DNA of 64,000 bases from Aerococcus agrisoli (lineage in GTDB: Bacteria > Bacillota > Bacilli > Lactobacillales > Aerococcaceae): NCBI RefSeq assembly GCF_003797145.1, contig NZ_RKMG01000004.1, positions 34,874 through 98,873 of the forward strand, in the 5' to 3' direction. The stretch's first letter is position 1; each line of letters starts with the position of its first letter. This document shows, one piece after another, positions 54,183-63,976 of this stretch. Both the position numbers and the translations under genes were made by a program. The notes below the pieces were generated by a model that was given only the letters and a program-made list of their open reading frames with translations, ran no database searches and had not been told where the DNA came from.

Positions 54183-55115
54183 ATGTCACCAGAAAGTTTT
54201 AAACAAATATTTAGCGACTATTTACAACACGAAAAACAATATTCTGATGAAACCATTAAAGCCTATATGTCGGACTTTAATGCTTTTGAGCGCTTTATGC
54301 AGGAGGCAGGCATTGAAAGTTTTGAGCAAGTGACGTATCGTGACATCCGGATTTACTTAGGTCAATTGCAAAGAGATGGCCTATCTAGAAAATCGATTTC
54401 GCGTTATTTGTCATCTTTGCGTACGGCTTTTAATATTCTTTTGGACCGTGGACAAATTGAAGAGAATCCTTTTAACTATGTTCAGACGGCAAAAGTAGGT
54501 TTAAAATTACCAGATTTCTTTTATGAATCTGAGATGCAAGCTATTTTTGACTCAGTGAAAGGGACAGACCCAATTGCTTTAAGAAATAGCGCCTTATTAG
54601 AAGTGCTGTACGGTACGGGTGCGCGTGTGAGTGAGGTACGTGACCTAACGATACAACAACTAGATTTGAATGCTGGTATGGTTTTATTACATGGTAAGGG
54701 GAACAAAGACCGCTATGTACCAATGGGGTCCTTCTGTCGTGATGCGCTAGTGGCCTATTTTGATCAGGGGCGACCAGGTTTGATGGCAAAGACCGATGCG
54801 CAACATGATTATGTTTTTGTGAATTACAAGGGAGAACAACTGACTAGCCAAGGCATTGAATATATTTTAGATCAAATTGTGAAAAAATCAGCCACCACCT
54901 TGTCGATTCATCCACATAAGCTGCGCCATTCATTTGCAACACATCTATTGAATAATGGTGCGGATATTCGTACCGTACAGGAGCTTCTAGGGCATTCTAG
55001 CCTGTCTACGACTCAAATCTATACACACATGTCTAAAGAGCATCTGAGAGATAATTATTTACAATTTCATCCCCATGCCAAAAAAGACACGAAAAAACCT
55101 TCTCAAGATGGCTAA
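54183..55115 (+). CDS. xerC: Tyrosine recombinase XerC
   Basis: A 310-residue tyrosine recombinase. The N-terminal SAM-like DNA-binding domain (about 1-90) precedes the catalytic domain. Seen: the first Arg in GTGARVSEVRDL, Lys in GKGNKDRYVP, HKLRHSFATHLL, and LLGHSSLSTTQIYTHMS with the nucleophilic tyrosine. It resolves chromosome dimers at dif together with a partner. The gene neighbourhood topA-xerC, rather than a phage or integron setting, supports the housekeeping role. I chose ATG 54183, 7 nt from AGAGGGTG; the TTG at 54180 is adjacent. The terminator overlaps its last codons. Confidence 0.94.
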   Translation: MSPESFKQIFSDYLQHEKQYSDETIKAYMSDFNAFERFMQEAGIESFEQVTYRDIRIYLGQLQRDGLSRKSISRYLSSLRTAFNILLDRGQIEENPFNYVQTAKVGLKLPDFFYESEMQAIFDSVKGTDPIALRNSALLEVLYGTGARVSEVRDLTIQQLDLNAGMVLLHGKGNKDRYVPMGSFCRDALVAYFDQGRPGLMAKTDAQHDYVFVNYKGEQLTSQGIEYILDQIVKKSATTLSIHPHKLRHSFATHLLNNGADIRTVQELLGHSSLSTTQIYTHMSKEHLRDNYLQFHPHAKKDTKKPSQDG

Positions 55116-55136
55116 GTACCACTTGAGAAGGTTTTA
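55093..55136 (+). terminator. Bidirectional terminator overlapping the xerC stop
   Basis: A perfect 14-bp stem AAAACCTTCTCAAG (55093-55106) with CTTGAGAAGGTTTT (55121-55134). The left arm is inside the xerC coding sequence, whose stop lies in the loop. It serves convergent xerC and plsY. Confidence 0.9.
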
Positions 55137-55142
55137 TTGTCG

Positions 55143-55745
55143 CTATTTCTTTTGTGATTTACGTAAACCAAATGGGACACGCGATTCTGTACCTTGGCGA
55201 ATACGTTTGATATTGTCTTTATGACGGACAACGATTAAGATGAATACCAATAATGTAACAAAGGTAAGCACCCAATCTTGGTAAAACAATGACAAAGCCA
55301 ATGCAAAAGCCACGGCAAAGATGCTTGAGAAGCTCACCATACTTGTAATATATAGTGAAATGAAGAAGGATGCGATGGCAATCAAAGCAAAGATTGGATG
55401 ATAGGCAAGGACTACACCAAATGAAGTGGCCACTGCTTTACCACCTTTAAACTTAAGAAAGATGGGGAAAGAGTGTCCTAGGATGGCCATACCACCAAAT
55501 AAAAGTGGATGCCAAGATACATCTAAGTAGCTTGCTAGCAATACGGGAATCATCCCTTTTAGCATGTCACAGACAAATACTAAAGTACCACCGGCTTTAC
55601 CAAAAGCACGGAAGGCATTTGTCGTACCGATATTACCAGAACCAAATTGTCGAATATCTTTTTTGTAAATCAATTTACCAATGACTAACCCAAAAGGAAT
55701 TGATCCGATGAGATAGGCAAATATAAGTAAGGTAAAAATGAGCAT
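55143..55745 (-). CDS. plsY: Glycerol-3-phosphate acyltransferase PlsY
   Basis: A 200-residue integral membrane enzyme that acylates glycerol 3-phosphate from acyl phosphate, the first step of phospholipid synthesis. Conserved motifs: SGNIGTTNAFRAFGKAGG near residue 35, and FKGGKAVATSFG near 105. A third, ESRVPF-containing basic end, is present. I chose ATG 55745, 8 nt from AAAGGA; the open frame continues 49 codons upstream without signal. It diverges from parE, the usual arrangement in Gram-positives. Confidence 0.95.
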   Translation of the reverse strand: MLIFTLLIFAYLIGSIPFGLVIGKLIYKKDIRQFGSGNIGTTNAFRAFGKAGGTLVFVCDMLKGMIPVLLASYLDVSWHPLLFGGMAILGHSFPIFLKFKGGKAVATSFGVVLAYHPIFALIAIASFFISLYITSMVSFSSIFAVAFALALSLFYQDWVLTFVTLLVFILIVVRHKDNIKRIRQGTESRVPFGLRKSQKK

Positions 55746-56017
55746 GATGTCATTCCTTTCAATAAATCCATAGATTGTCTTTATTATACCATGATTTAAA
55801 ATCACTGAGTTAAAATGCCTTGGATTTCTGTTGTGAAAATAAATTATGCTTGTTTTCATAACTAGTAGCTGGCAAAATGGTTGTTGCATCATTTTATCGA
55901 AAAATGGGCTATAATAGATAGGTTGCGTATGAAACTGTATGAAGAAGTTTCACTTTGCATTTGGCAAATCAACGTTTTTAATATATTATGAAAAAGATTG
56001 AAAGTGGGGTAGACGAT

Positions 56018-58117
56018 TTGGCCAAACCAACAAATAACAATAATAATGAAGCAGTATATGATGAAAGTTCCATCCAAGTACTAGAAGGGTTAGAAGCTGT
56101 TAGAAAGCGCCCAGGGATGTATATTGGATCTACAGATGCACGCGGTTTGCATCATTTAATCTATGAAATAGTGGATAACTCTATTGATGAGGCTTTAAGT
56201 GGTTATGCAGACCATATCACTGTAACACTAGCTAAAGATGGTTCAGTGATTGTCGTTGATAATGGTCGTGGTATGCCTATTGGTAAACATACAAGTGGTA
56301 AACCAACAGTAGAAGTCATCTTAACAGTATTACATGCTGGTGGTAAATTTGGTGGCTCAGGCTATAAAACTTCTGGGGGGCTACACGGTGTAGGTTCTTC
56401 TGTAGTAAATGCTTTGTCTAGTCGCTTTATTGCTACCATCCATCGTGACGGTAAGGAGTACCACCAGGAGTTTACGAACGGTGGGAAACCTGGCAAACCG
56501 AAAACTGTTGCCTTTAAAGGTAAAACAACGGGTACGAAGATTCAATTTTACCCGGATGCAGAGATTTTTGGTAACATCAAATTTGATGCTAGTACTGTCC
56601 GTGAACATTTAAGAGAATCGGCTTTCTTATTGAAGAATTTGCGTATCGATTTTATCGATGAAGTAAATGAGACTGAAGAAACATTCCATTATGAAGATGG
56701 GATCAAAGCCTTTGTAGCCTATTTAAATGAAGATAAGGATAGTTTACACGATATTGTCTACTTCCAAGGTGAAGAGAATGGTATCGAAATCGAACTAGCT
56801 TTCCAATACAATGATGGTTATTCTGAAACAGTTCTATCGTTTGTAAATAATGTCCGTACGTCTGATGGTGGTAGCCACGAAGCAGGGATGCGTACTGGTT
56901 TAACGAAGTCGTTTAATGAGTATGCACGTAAGGTGGAATTACTAAAAGCAAAAGAAAAGAACCTAGAGGGAACAGATGTTCGTGAAGGGTATACAGCGGT
57001 ATTATCTCTTCGTATTCCAGAAGAAATTCTACAATTTGAAGGTCAAACCAAATCTAAATTGGGGACACCACAAGCACGTTCAGCAACTGATAAAATGGTT
57101 TCTGACAACTTAGGTGTGTACTTGATTGAAAATGGGGAAACCGCCCAAATGCTTGTACGTAAAGCCTTGAAAGCTCGTGAGGCCCGTGATGCTGCGCGTA
57201 AAGCTCGTGATGCGACACGTGGTGCCAAAGGAAAACGTAAAGAAGTATTATTGTCTGGTAAATTAACACCAGCCCAAGGACGTAATGCGAAGAAAAATGA
57301 ACTATTCTTAGTCGAAGGGGACTCTGCCGGTGGTTCTGCTAAACAAGGGCGTGACCGTAAATTCCAAGCTATCTTGCCATTACGTGGTAAGGTATTGAAT
57401 ACCGAAAAAGCGAGTATCCAGGATATTCTAAAAAATGAAGAATTAAATACGATTATCTACACTATTGGTGCAGGTGTTGGTGCGGAATTTGAAGTAGAAG
57501 ATTCTAACTACGATAAAGTCATTATCATGACCGATGCCGATACCGATGGTGCGCATATCCAGGTACTATTATTAACCTTCTTCTATCGCTATATGCGTCC
57601 ATTAATTGAAGCAGGTAAGATTTACCTAGCGATGCCACCTTTGTATAAGGTTTCTAAAGGTAAAGGTAAAAATGAAGTCATTGAGTATGCATGGACAGAT
57701 GATGAACTAAAAGCAGTTACTCAAAGAGTAGGTAAAGGATATATCCTTCAACGTTACAAAGGTTTAGGGGAAATGAATGCAGACCAATTATGGGAAACAA
57801 CCATGGATCCAGAGACCCGTACTTTAGTGCGTGTAACGATTGATGATTTATCATTAGCTGAAAAACGTGTATCCGTCTTAATGGGTAATAAAGTCGAACC
57901 GCGTCGTAAATGGATTGAAGAAAATGTTGCTTTCACCATGGACGAAGACGATACTTTATTGAAAAATGCAGGCGATAAAGATACCGAGCTAAACGATGAT
58001 GTAACTGAAATTATTGAAGTGCAAAACAAAGTGAGTGGTAACAAAGATGCGCTTGAAGAAGAGCCAGATTTAGACCAACTCCAAATAAATTTATTTGATG
58101 AAAATGGTGATTATTAA
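56018..58117 (+). CDS. parE: DNA topoisomerase IV subunit B
   Basis: A 699-residue GHKL ATPase and Toprim subunit that separates linked daughter chromosomes with ParC. Seen: EIVDNSIDEALSGYADHI, VDNGRGMPIG, GGLHGVGSSVVNAL, and the Toprim motifs FLVEGDSAGGSAKQGRDR and IMTDADTDGAHI. The C-terminal tail (about 640-699) is acidic. I prefer TTG 56018, 7 nt from GTGGGGT; an ATG at 55988 without a ribosome site is the alternative. The ParE rather than GyrB identity rests on the parC partner and the plsY neighbour. Confidence 0.94.
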   Translation: MAKPTNNNNNEAVYDESSIQVLEGLEAVRKRPGMYIGSTDARGLHHLIYEIVDNSIDEALSGYADHITVTLAKDGSVIVVDNGRGMPIGKHTSGKPTVEVILTVLHAGGKFGGSGYKTSGGLHGVGSSVVNALSSRFIATIHRDGKEYHQEFTNGGKPGKPKTVAFKGKTTGTKIQFYPDAEIFGNIKFDASTVREHLRESAFLLKNLRIDFIDEVNETEETFHYEDGIKAFVAYLNEDKDSLHDIVYFQGEENGIEIELAFQYNDGYSETVLSFVNNVRTSDGGSHEAGMRTGLTKSFNEYARKVELLKAKEKNLEGTDVREGYTAVLSLRIPEEILQFEGQTKSKLGTPQARSATDKMVSDNLGVYLIENGETAQMLVRKALKAREARDAARKARDATRGAKGKRKEVLLSGKLTPAQGRNAKKNELFLVEGDSAGGSAKQGRDRKFQAILPLRGKVLNTEKASIQDILKNEELNTIIYTIGAGVGAEFEVEDSNYDKVIIMTDADTDGAHIQVLLLTFFYRYMRPLIEAGKIYLAMPPLYKVSKGKGKNEVIEYAWTDDELKAVTQRVGKGYILQRYKGLGEMNADQLWETTMDPETRTLVRVTIDDLSLAEKRVSVLMGNKVEPRRKWIEENVAFTMDEDDTLLKNAGDKDTELNDDVTEIIEVQNKVSGNKDALEEEPDLDQLQINLFDENGDY

Positions 58118-60579
58118 TGGTTGATATTCAAAAATTAACTTTGGAAGAGGTTATGGGCGACCGTTTTGGACGATATTCTAAATATATTATTCAAGACCGT
58201 GCATTACCAGACATCCGTGATGGATTAAAACCAGTACAACGCCGGATTTTGTTTGCCATGTTCCAAGAAGGAAATACATCGACATCAAACTTCCGTAAAT
58301 CAGCTAAAACAGTTGGTAATGTTATTGGTAATTACCATCCACATGGGGACTCTTCTGTATATGAAGCGATGGTCCGGATGTCACAAGACTGGAAAAACCG
58401 TGAAGTTTTAGTTGAAATGCACGGTAACAATGGTTCGATGGATGGTGACTCAGCCGCAGCCATGCGTTATACCGAAGCACGTTTATCTAAAATCGCTGAT
58501 GAATTGTTACGTGACTTAGATAAAGATACAGTTGAAATGATTCTAAACTTCGATGATACAGCCGAAGAACCAACTGTATTGCCTGCAGGTTATCCAAACT
58601 TATTAGTGAATGGTGCGACAGGTATTTCTGCCGGTTATGCAACGGAAATTCCACCACATAACTTAGGTGAAATTATCGATGCGACGGCATACTTAATTGA
58701 CCATCCCAATGCTAGTGTAGGTAAATTGATGGACTTTGTCCCAGGACCAGATTTCCCAACAGGTGCGATTATCCAAGGGAAAGATGAACTGAAGAAAGCT
58801 TATACGAGTGGTCGCGGTAAAGTTGTTGTACGTTCTAAACATCATATTGAAACTGACCGTTCTGGCAAAGAAAAAATTGTCATTACTGAAATTCCTTATG
58901 AAGTGAACAAAGCCAACTTAGTGCGCCGGATGGATGAATTGCGCTTGAACCGTTCAATTGATGGTATTCAAGAAGTGCGTGATGAATCAGACCGTAATGG
59001 TTTGCAAATTGTGATTGAGTTGAAAAAAGATGCAAGTTCTGATGCGATTCTAAATTATTTTTACAAGAATTCGGACTTACAAATTAACTACAACTTCAAT
59101 ATGGTTGCGATTAACCACCAACGTCCTGAGCAAATCGGCTTAAAAGAAGCTTTATTAGCTTACATTGAACACCGTTATGTGATTATTCGTCGTCGTACGA
59201 CATTTGATTTAAACAAAGCACAACGTCGTTTACATATCGTTGATGGTTTAGTTAAAGCAATGTCGATTTTGGACGAAGTCATCGCAGTTATTCGAAACTC
59301 AAAAAACAAATCGGATTCGAAACAAAACCTGATTCGTGAATTTGATTTTTCAGAAACGCAAGCAGAAGCAATTGTTAGCTTACAACTATACCGTCTAACC
59401 AATACCGATGTGACTGCTTTACAAAATGAACGTCTACAATTAAACGAAGAGATTGCTTCATATCAAGCGATCTTGAATGATGACAAATTATTGTATGCAC
59501 GTATGAAGACAGAATTGAAGGCGATTAAAAAAGCTTATGCTTCTGATCGTCGTACGGAAATTCAAGATGAAATTGAAGAAGTTATCGTGAAGAAACAATT
59601 ATTGATTTCAGAAGAAGATGCTATCGTGGTTGTTACACGTGGTGGCTATATCAAACGTTCAACTTTACGTTCATTCAAAGCATCTGGCGTTGAAGAAGTC
59701 GGTTTACGTGAAGGGGACCATGTCTTGTATATGGCCAAACATACCACCCTTGATCAGCTTGTATTCATCACAAGTAAAGGAAATTACATTTTCCAACCTG
59801 TATATGAACTACAAGACATTCGATGGAAAGATTTAGGTGAACACATTTCGCAAAGAATTGCATTTGCCAATGATGAATCTATTATCGGAGTGTTCCCATA
59901 TAGTGAAAACAGCAAAGATAATTTATTGCTAGCAACTGCTCAAGGTATGATTAAACAAACTGCTTTAAGTGAATTTAAAGAGTTCCGTGGTTATAAGAAC
60001 AAGGCTGGTGTCGCAATGAACTTATCTAGTGATAGCGACCAAGTGATTAGTGTCTACCAAGTGCCAGCAGCTACTGATCAAACACAAGCACAAGTGATTT
60101 TAACAACACATTTTGGTTTCACATTACGCTACCCAATCGAAGAAATTTCGATTATTGGTGCACGTGCCAAAGGGGTAAAATCAATTAACTTGAAACAAGA
60201 TGATTATGTCATTAGTGCAGTATTTGCAGCTGAACCAAATGATAATCTTCAAATCATGATGGTGACGCAACGTGGCCATATGAAACGAATGAAATGGGCT
60301 GAGATTAATGTGTTAGGTCGTGCCAAACGTGGTCTAGTCGCATTGAAAGAGCTAAAAGCAAATCCACATCGTATTGTGGCTGCTTTCTCAGTAGAGGATA
60401 CAAATCAAATGTTTGAAGTCATTTCTAGCCAAGGTAAGATTAATGTCTTGCGTGCAGGGGATATCCCTATTGCCAACCGTTATTCTAATGGTTCTATGCT
60501 TGTAGATGAAAAAGATAGTGGTCAAATTACGTCTGTAACGCCCATTATTGATTATCAAAACTTTGATATTGAAAACTAA
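58117..60579 (+). CDS. parC: DNA topoisomerase IV subunit A
   Basis: An 820-residue DNA-cleaving subunit of topoisomerase IV. The quinolone-resistance region HPHGDSSVYEAMVRMSQDW carries serine and glutamate at the usual drug-contact positions (S and E in GDSSVYEA), so no resistance change is visible there. The active tyrosine is in AMRYTEARLS. The C-terminal beta-pinwheel repeats begin near residue 500 (IVVVTRGGYIKRS). Its ATG overlaps the parE stop (TAATG). Confidence 0.96.
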   Translation: MVDIQKLTLEEVMGDRFGRYSKYIIQDRALPDIRDGLKPVQRRILFAMFQEGNTSTSNFRKSAKTVGNVIGNYHPHGDSSVYEAMVRMSQDWKNREVLVEMHGNNGSMDGDSAAAMRYTEARLSKIADELLRDLDKDTVEMILNFDDTAEEPTVLPAGYPNLLVNGATGISAGYATEIPPHNLGEIIDATAYLIDHPNASVGKLMDFVPGPDFPTGAIIQGKDELKKAYTSGRGKVVVRSKHHIETDRSGKEKIVITEIPYEVNKANLVRRMDELRLNRSIDGIQEVRDESDRNGLQIVIELKKDASSDAILNYFYKNSDLQINYNFNMVAINHQRPEQIGLKEALLAYIEHRYVIIRRRTTFDLNKAQRRLHIVDGLVKAMSILDEVIAVIRNSKNKSDSKQNLIREFDFSETQAEAIVSLQLYRLTNTDVTALQNERLQLNEEIASYQAILNDDKLLYARMKTELKAIKKAYASDRRTEIQDEIEEVIVKKQLLISEEDAIVVVTRGGYIKRSTLRSFKASGVEEVGLREGDHVLYMAKHTTLDQLVFITSKGNYIFQPVYELQDIRWKDLGEHISQRIAFANDESIIGVFPYSENSKDNLLLATAQGMIKQTALSEFKEFRGYKNKAGVAMNLSSDSDQVISVYQVPAATDQTQAQVILTTHFGFTLRYPIEEISIIGARAKGVKSINLKQDDYVISAVFAAEPNDNLQIMMVTQRGHMKRMKWAEINVLGRAKRGLVALKELKANPHRIVAAFSVEDTNQMFEVISSQGKINVLRAGDIPIANRYSNGSMLVDEKDSGQITSVTPIIDYQNFDIEN

Positions 60580-60594
60580 ATTTTCGTAAAATTC

Positions 60595-60637
60595 AACACC
60601 TACCAAGTTTTTTATATTGTCTTGGTAGGTGTTTTGT
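60595..60637 (+). terminator. Intrinsic terminator after parC
   Basis: A perfect 13-bp stem AACACCTACCAAG (60595-60607) with CTTGGTAGGTGTT (60621-60633) and a following T-run. Confidence 0.9.
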
Positions 60638-60730
60638 TATATTGTAGAAGAAGTTCATAATTATATTATTTAGTATTCATAACTAGAAATAAAAATTACA
60701 AAGTGTTTTAACGAAAGTAAATAGAGCGGT

Positions 60731-60768
60731 GTTTATTAAATAGCGTTGGAATATGCCTTTTAATAAAC
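60731..60768 (+). promoter_or_regulatory. Inverted repeat upstream of the thiolase gene
   Basis: GTTTATTAAA (60731-60740) and TTTAATAAAC (60759-60768) form a perfect 10-bp inverted repeat with an 18-nt gap, ending 5 bp before the ribosome site. A regulator operator or a 5' mRNA hairpin is possible; I do not recognise the site. Confidence 0.45.
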
Positions 60769-60784
60769 GATGAAGGAGAAATAT

Positions 60785-61969
60785 ATGCAAGAAGTAGTGA
60801 TTGTAGCTGCAAAAAGATCAGCTATTGGTAAATTTGGTGGTCAATATAAAAACATATCAGCAGTTGACCTAGGCGTTCAAGTATTAAAACAAACAATGGC
60901 GTCAATTAATTTGGACCCACAAATCGTTGAGCAAGTAATTATCGGCAATGTGTTAAGTGCTGGATTAGGCCAAAATGTCGCACGCCAAGTAGCCTTGAAA
61001 TCAGGCTTATCTGTAGAATCAACTGCGGTTACCATTAACCAAGTTTGTGGTTCGGGGCTTCGTTCAGTGATGATGGCTGCGCAAGCTATCATGCTAGGCG
61101 ATGCAGAGGTAGTTGTAGCCGGCGGAACGGAGAATATGACTCTAGCACCTTATGTTATCCAATCAGCTCGCTGGGGCCAACGTATGGGCCCCGGTGAAAT
61201 GATTGATACTATGCAACATGATGGTTTAACTGATGCTTTCTCACATGAATCAATGGGGATTACAGCTGAAAATATTGCAGACCAATATGGTATTTCTCGT
61301 TTGGCACAAGATGAATTTGCTGCAGCAAGCCAACAAAAAGCAATGGCAGCTATTGAAGCAAATCGTTTTGCTGAAGAAATAGTTCCAATTGAAATTTCAG
61401 GAAAAAATGGCAGTCAAATCATTACCACGGATGAAAGCCCTCGAGCTGGTATCACAGCTAAGCGACTAGGTAAATTAGCACCTGTTTTTAAAGAAGAAGG
61501 AACAGTAACAGCTGGGAATTCATCAGGTATTAATGATGGGGCGGCAATGCTTGTACTAATGTCAAAAGAAAAAGCTGAAGCACTTGGCATAAAAGAAATG
61601 GTGTCTATCGCTTCATATGCTACTGGTGGCGTTGATCCTTCTATTATGGGTACTGGTCCAATTCCTACAACTAGAAAAGCCTTATCAAAAGCGGGTATTA
61701 CGGCAGCGGATTTAGATTTAGTTGAAGCAAATGAAGCTTTTGCTTCCCAAGCATTATGTGTTTCTGATGCCTTAGGTTTAGACATGGATAAAGTGAATGT
61801 GAACGGTGGTGCCATTGCTTTAGGACATCCTATTGGCGCTTCTGGAGCACGTGTCTTGGTTACATTAGTTCATGAAATGCAAAAAAGACAGTCCGTTCAT
61901 GGTCTAGCAACGCTATGCGTTGGTGGTGGCCAAGGAGTGTCAGTTATCGTGAAACAAAATATCTTATAA
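60785..61969 (+). CDS. Acetyl-CoA C-acetyltransferase (thiolase)
   Basis: A 394-residue thiolase that condenses two acetyl-CoA to acetoacetyl-CoA or cleaves the reverse. The acyl-carrying cysteine is C88 (NQVCGSGLRSV). The C-terminal active site has GHPIGASGAR and LCVGGGQG with the second cysteine. I chose ATG 60785, 5 nt from AAGGAGA, giving the family start MQEVVIVAAKRSAIGKFGG. Lactic acid bacteria usually need this step for the mevalonate pathway, often through the fused MvaE. No HMG-CoA gene adjoins here, so the pathway is open. Confidence 0.93.
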   Translation: MQEVVIVAAKRSAIGKFGGQYKNISAVDLGVQVLKQTMASINLDPQIVEQVIIGNVLSAGLGQNVARQVALKSGLSVESTAVTINQVCGSGLRSVMMAAQAIMLGDAEVVVAGGTENMTLAPYVIQSARWGQRMGPGEMIDTMQHDGLTDAFSHESMGITAENIADQYGISRLAQDEFAAASQQKAMAAIEANRFAEEIVPIEISGKNGSQIITTDESPRAGITAKRLGKLAPVFKEEGTVTAGNSSGINDGAAMLVLMSKEKAEALGIKEMVSIASYATGGVDPSIMGTGPIPTTRKALSKAGITAADLDLVEANEAFASQALCVSDALGLDMDKVNVNGGAIALGHPIGASGARVLVTLVHEMQKRQSVHGLATLCVGGGQGVSVIVKQNIL

Positions 61970-62044
61970 TGCATATTATTTGGATATTCATGTCAGCATG
62001 CTACAATGAAATTAAGTTAAACATTCAAAAAGGGGCGTACGCAT

Positions 62045-62896
62045 ATGACAATTCCTACTTATACTGCACATGATGGTACTGAAATTCCACAAATTGGTTT
62101 TGGTACCTATAAATTAAAAGGATATACAGGTGTTGATTCAATTCAATCAGCCTTAGAAGTCGGTTATCGTTATTTAGATACAGCGTATAACTACGAAAAT
62201 GAAGCTACTGTCGGTGAGGCTATTCGTCGTTCAGGTATTGCGCGTGAAAATATCCAAGTTGCATCTAAATTACCAGGTCGTTACCATCATTTTGATGATG
62301 CACTCGTAACGATTCAAGAATCATTATTACGAGCAAACCTAGATTACTATGATTTTTACTTAATTCATTGGCCAAATCCCAAAGAAGACCACTATGTTGA
62401 AGCGTGGGAAGCCTTAATCGAAGCGCAAAAACGTGGTTATGTGAAACATCTTGGGGTAAGTAACTTCTTACCAGAATATATTGATCGTATTGAAAAAGAG
62501 ACTGGTGTATTACCCGTACTAAATCAAGTTGAAATGCACCCATACTTCCATCAAAAAGAACAACGGGCTTATGATGCATCTAAGGGAATTATTACCCAAT
62601 CGTGGTCACCATTTGTTCGTGCAAAAGAAAAAATTTCTGAGTCTGTTTTAGATAACGAAGACTTAATTGCATTGGGTGAAAAATATGGTAAAACTGCTGG
62701 TCAAGCAATCTTGCGTTGGCAATTACAAATGGGGGCAATGCCTATCCCTAAATCTGCAAAACGTGAACGTCAAATTGAAAATTTAGATGTATTTGATTTC
62801 ACTTTAACTGACGAAGATTTACAAGTATTTGAAAAGTTAAATAAACCTGATGGACGCGCGGCAAACCAAGATCCGTCCTTCTATCAAGAATTTTAG
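62045..62896 (+). CDS. Aldo/keto reductase (second copy)
   Basis: A 283-residue NADPH-dependent reductase with the full tetrad D45, Y50, K75 and H108 (YLDTAYNYENE, ASKLPG, FYLIHWP). The cofactor loop PKSAKRERQIEN is present. It differs clearly from the copy at 37605, so it is a paralogue of another subgroup rather than a recent duplicate. It resembles the YvgN/2,5-diketo-gluconate-reductase-like class. The ribosome site is AAAGGGG. Single gene with its own terminator. Confidence 0.92.
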   Translation: MTIPTYTAHDGTEIPQIGFGTYKLKGYTGVDSIQSALEVGYRYLDTAYNYENEATVGEAIRRSGIARENIQVASKLPGRYHHFDDALVTIQESLLRANLDYYDFYLIHWPNPKEDHYVEAWEALIEAQKRGYVKHLGVSNFLPEYIDRIEKETGVLPVLNQVEMHPYFHQKEQRAYDASKGIITQSWSPFVRAKEKISESVLDNEDLIALGEKYGKTAGQAILRWQLQMGAMPIPKSAKRERQIENLDVFDFTLTDEDLQVFEKLNKPDGRAANQDPSFYQEF

Positions 62897-62905
62897 TTTT
62901 TCGCA

Positions 62906-62947
62906 AAAAAGGAATTTTTCTCTCAATCAGAAAAGTTCCTTTTTCTG
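62906..62947 (+). terminator. Intrinsic terminator after the second aldo/keto reductase
   Basis: A 16-bp stem with one G-U pair (62906-62921 with 62929-62944), core AAGGAA/TTCCTT, ending in Ts. Confidence 0.88.
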
Positions 62948-63000
62948 TGTGGAATTATGGTAATATAGGAATATAAACATTTATAAAAAGGGGCTTAAAC

Positions 63001-63930
63001 ATGGATAAAATTTTAGTTTTTGGACATCAAAATCCAGATACTGATGCTATTACATCAGCTATTTCATACGCATACTTATTAAATCAAAAAGGCTTGGAAG
63101 CAGAAGCCGTTGCCTTGGGCGAATTTGGTGACGAAACTGCCTTTGCACTAAAATCATTTGATCAAGAACCATTACGTGTGATTGAAACTGCAGCTTCAGA
63201 AACAACTACTATCGCTTTAGTGGACCACAATGAATCACAACAATCTGTTGCTGATTTGAAAGACTTAGAAGTGTACTCTGTAGTAGACCACCACAAAATT
63301 GGTGATTTCACTTCTCCAGCGCCACTTTCTTTCTTAACAAAACCATATGGTTGTACGCAAACAATTCTTTTTGAATTATTCCAACAAGAAGGTATTGAAA
63401 TTCCTAAAAATATCGCTGGTTTAATGTTATCTGCAATCATTTCAGATACATTATTATTCAAATCTCCAACAACTACAGAACAAGATAAAATTGTTGGTGA
63501 AAAACTGGCTGCAATCGCCGAAGTTGATATCGAAACTTACGGTTTAGACTTATTGAAATCTGGTACAAATGTTGATGCAAAATCTGCAACTGAAATTGCG
63601 GAAGGTGATGCCAAATCATTTGAAATGGGTGGTAAACCTGTTCGTATCGGTCAAATCAATGTGGTTGATGTTGACGATGTATTGAAACGTAAAGAAGAAG
63701 TATTGTCTACAATGCAAGATTTAGTAACTGACAATGACTACTCAGCATTCTTCTTAGTAGTAACAAACATTTTAACAAGTGACTCTGAAGGGTTAGTTGT
63801 TGGTTCTGAAGACTTTATCCAACATGCTGAACAAGCATTTGCAGGTAAAGTAACTGATAACCAAATTGCCTTACCAGGTGTTGTATCACGTAAAAAACAA
63901 GTTGTACCTCCATTAGAAAAAACATTCTAA
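63001..63930 (+). CDS. ppaC: Manganese-dependent inorganic pyrophosphatase
   Basis: A 309-residue class II pyrophosphatase of the DHH family. Metal ligands: GHQNPDTD near residues 8-15, VDHNE near 75, and the DHH in VVDHHKIGD near 98. The C-terminal DHHA2 domain ends with the substrate loop SRKKQVVPPL. It drives biosynthesis by hydrolysing pyrophosphate. Length is standard. The ribosome site is AAAGGGG. Codon use is strongly biased, as for an abundant enzyme. Confidence 0.96.
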   Translation: MDKILVFGHQNPDTDAITSAISYAYLLNQKGLEAEAVALGEFGDETAFALKSFDQEPLRVIETAASETTTIALVDHNESQQSVADLKDLEVYSVVDHHKIGDFTSPAPLSFLTKPYGCTQTILFELFQQEGIEIPKNIAGLMLSAIISDTLLFKSPTTTEQDKIVGEKLAAIAEVDIETYGLDLLKSGTNVDAKSATEIAEGDAKSFEMGGKPVRIGQINVVDVDDVLKRKEEVLSTMQDLVTDNDYSAFFLVVTNILTSDSEGLVVGSEDFIQHAEQAFAGKVTDNQIALPGVVSRKKQVVPPLEKTF

Positions 63931-63946
63931 TCGTAATTTGAGAAAG

Positions 63947-63976
63947 GATTGGCCAAGTAATTGGTCAGTCTTTTTT
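63947..63976 (+). terminator. Intrinsic terminator after ppaC
   Basis: An 8-bp stem with two G-U pairs (GATTGGCC with GGTCAGTC) is followed by TTTTTT. Confidence 0.75.

Noticed and set aside
55746..55892. 49-codon N-terminal extension of PlsY
   Set aside because: The family begins at the first membrane helix encoded from 55745, where AAAGGA is correctly spaced.
58318..58380. Quinolone-resistance mutation in parC
   Set aside because: The HPHGDSSVYEA segment has the usual susceptible serine and glutamate residues.
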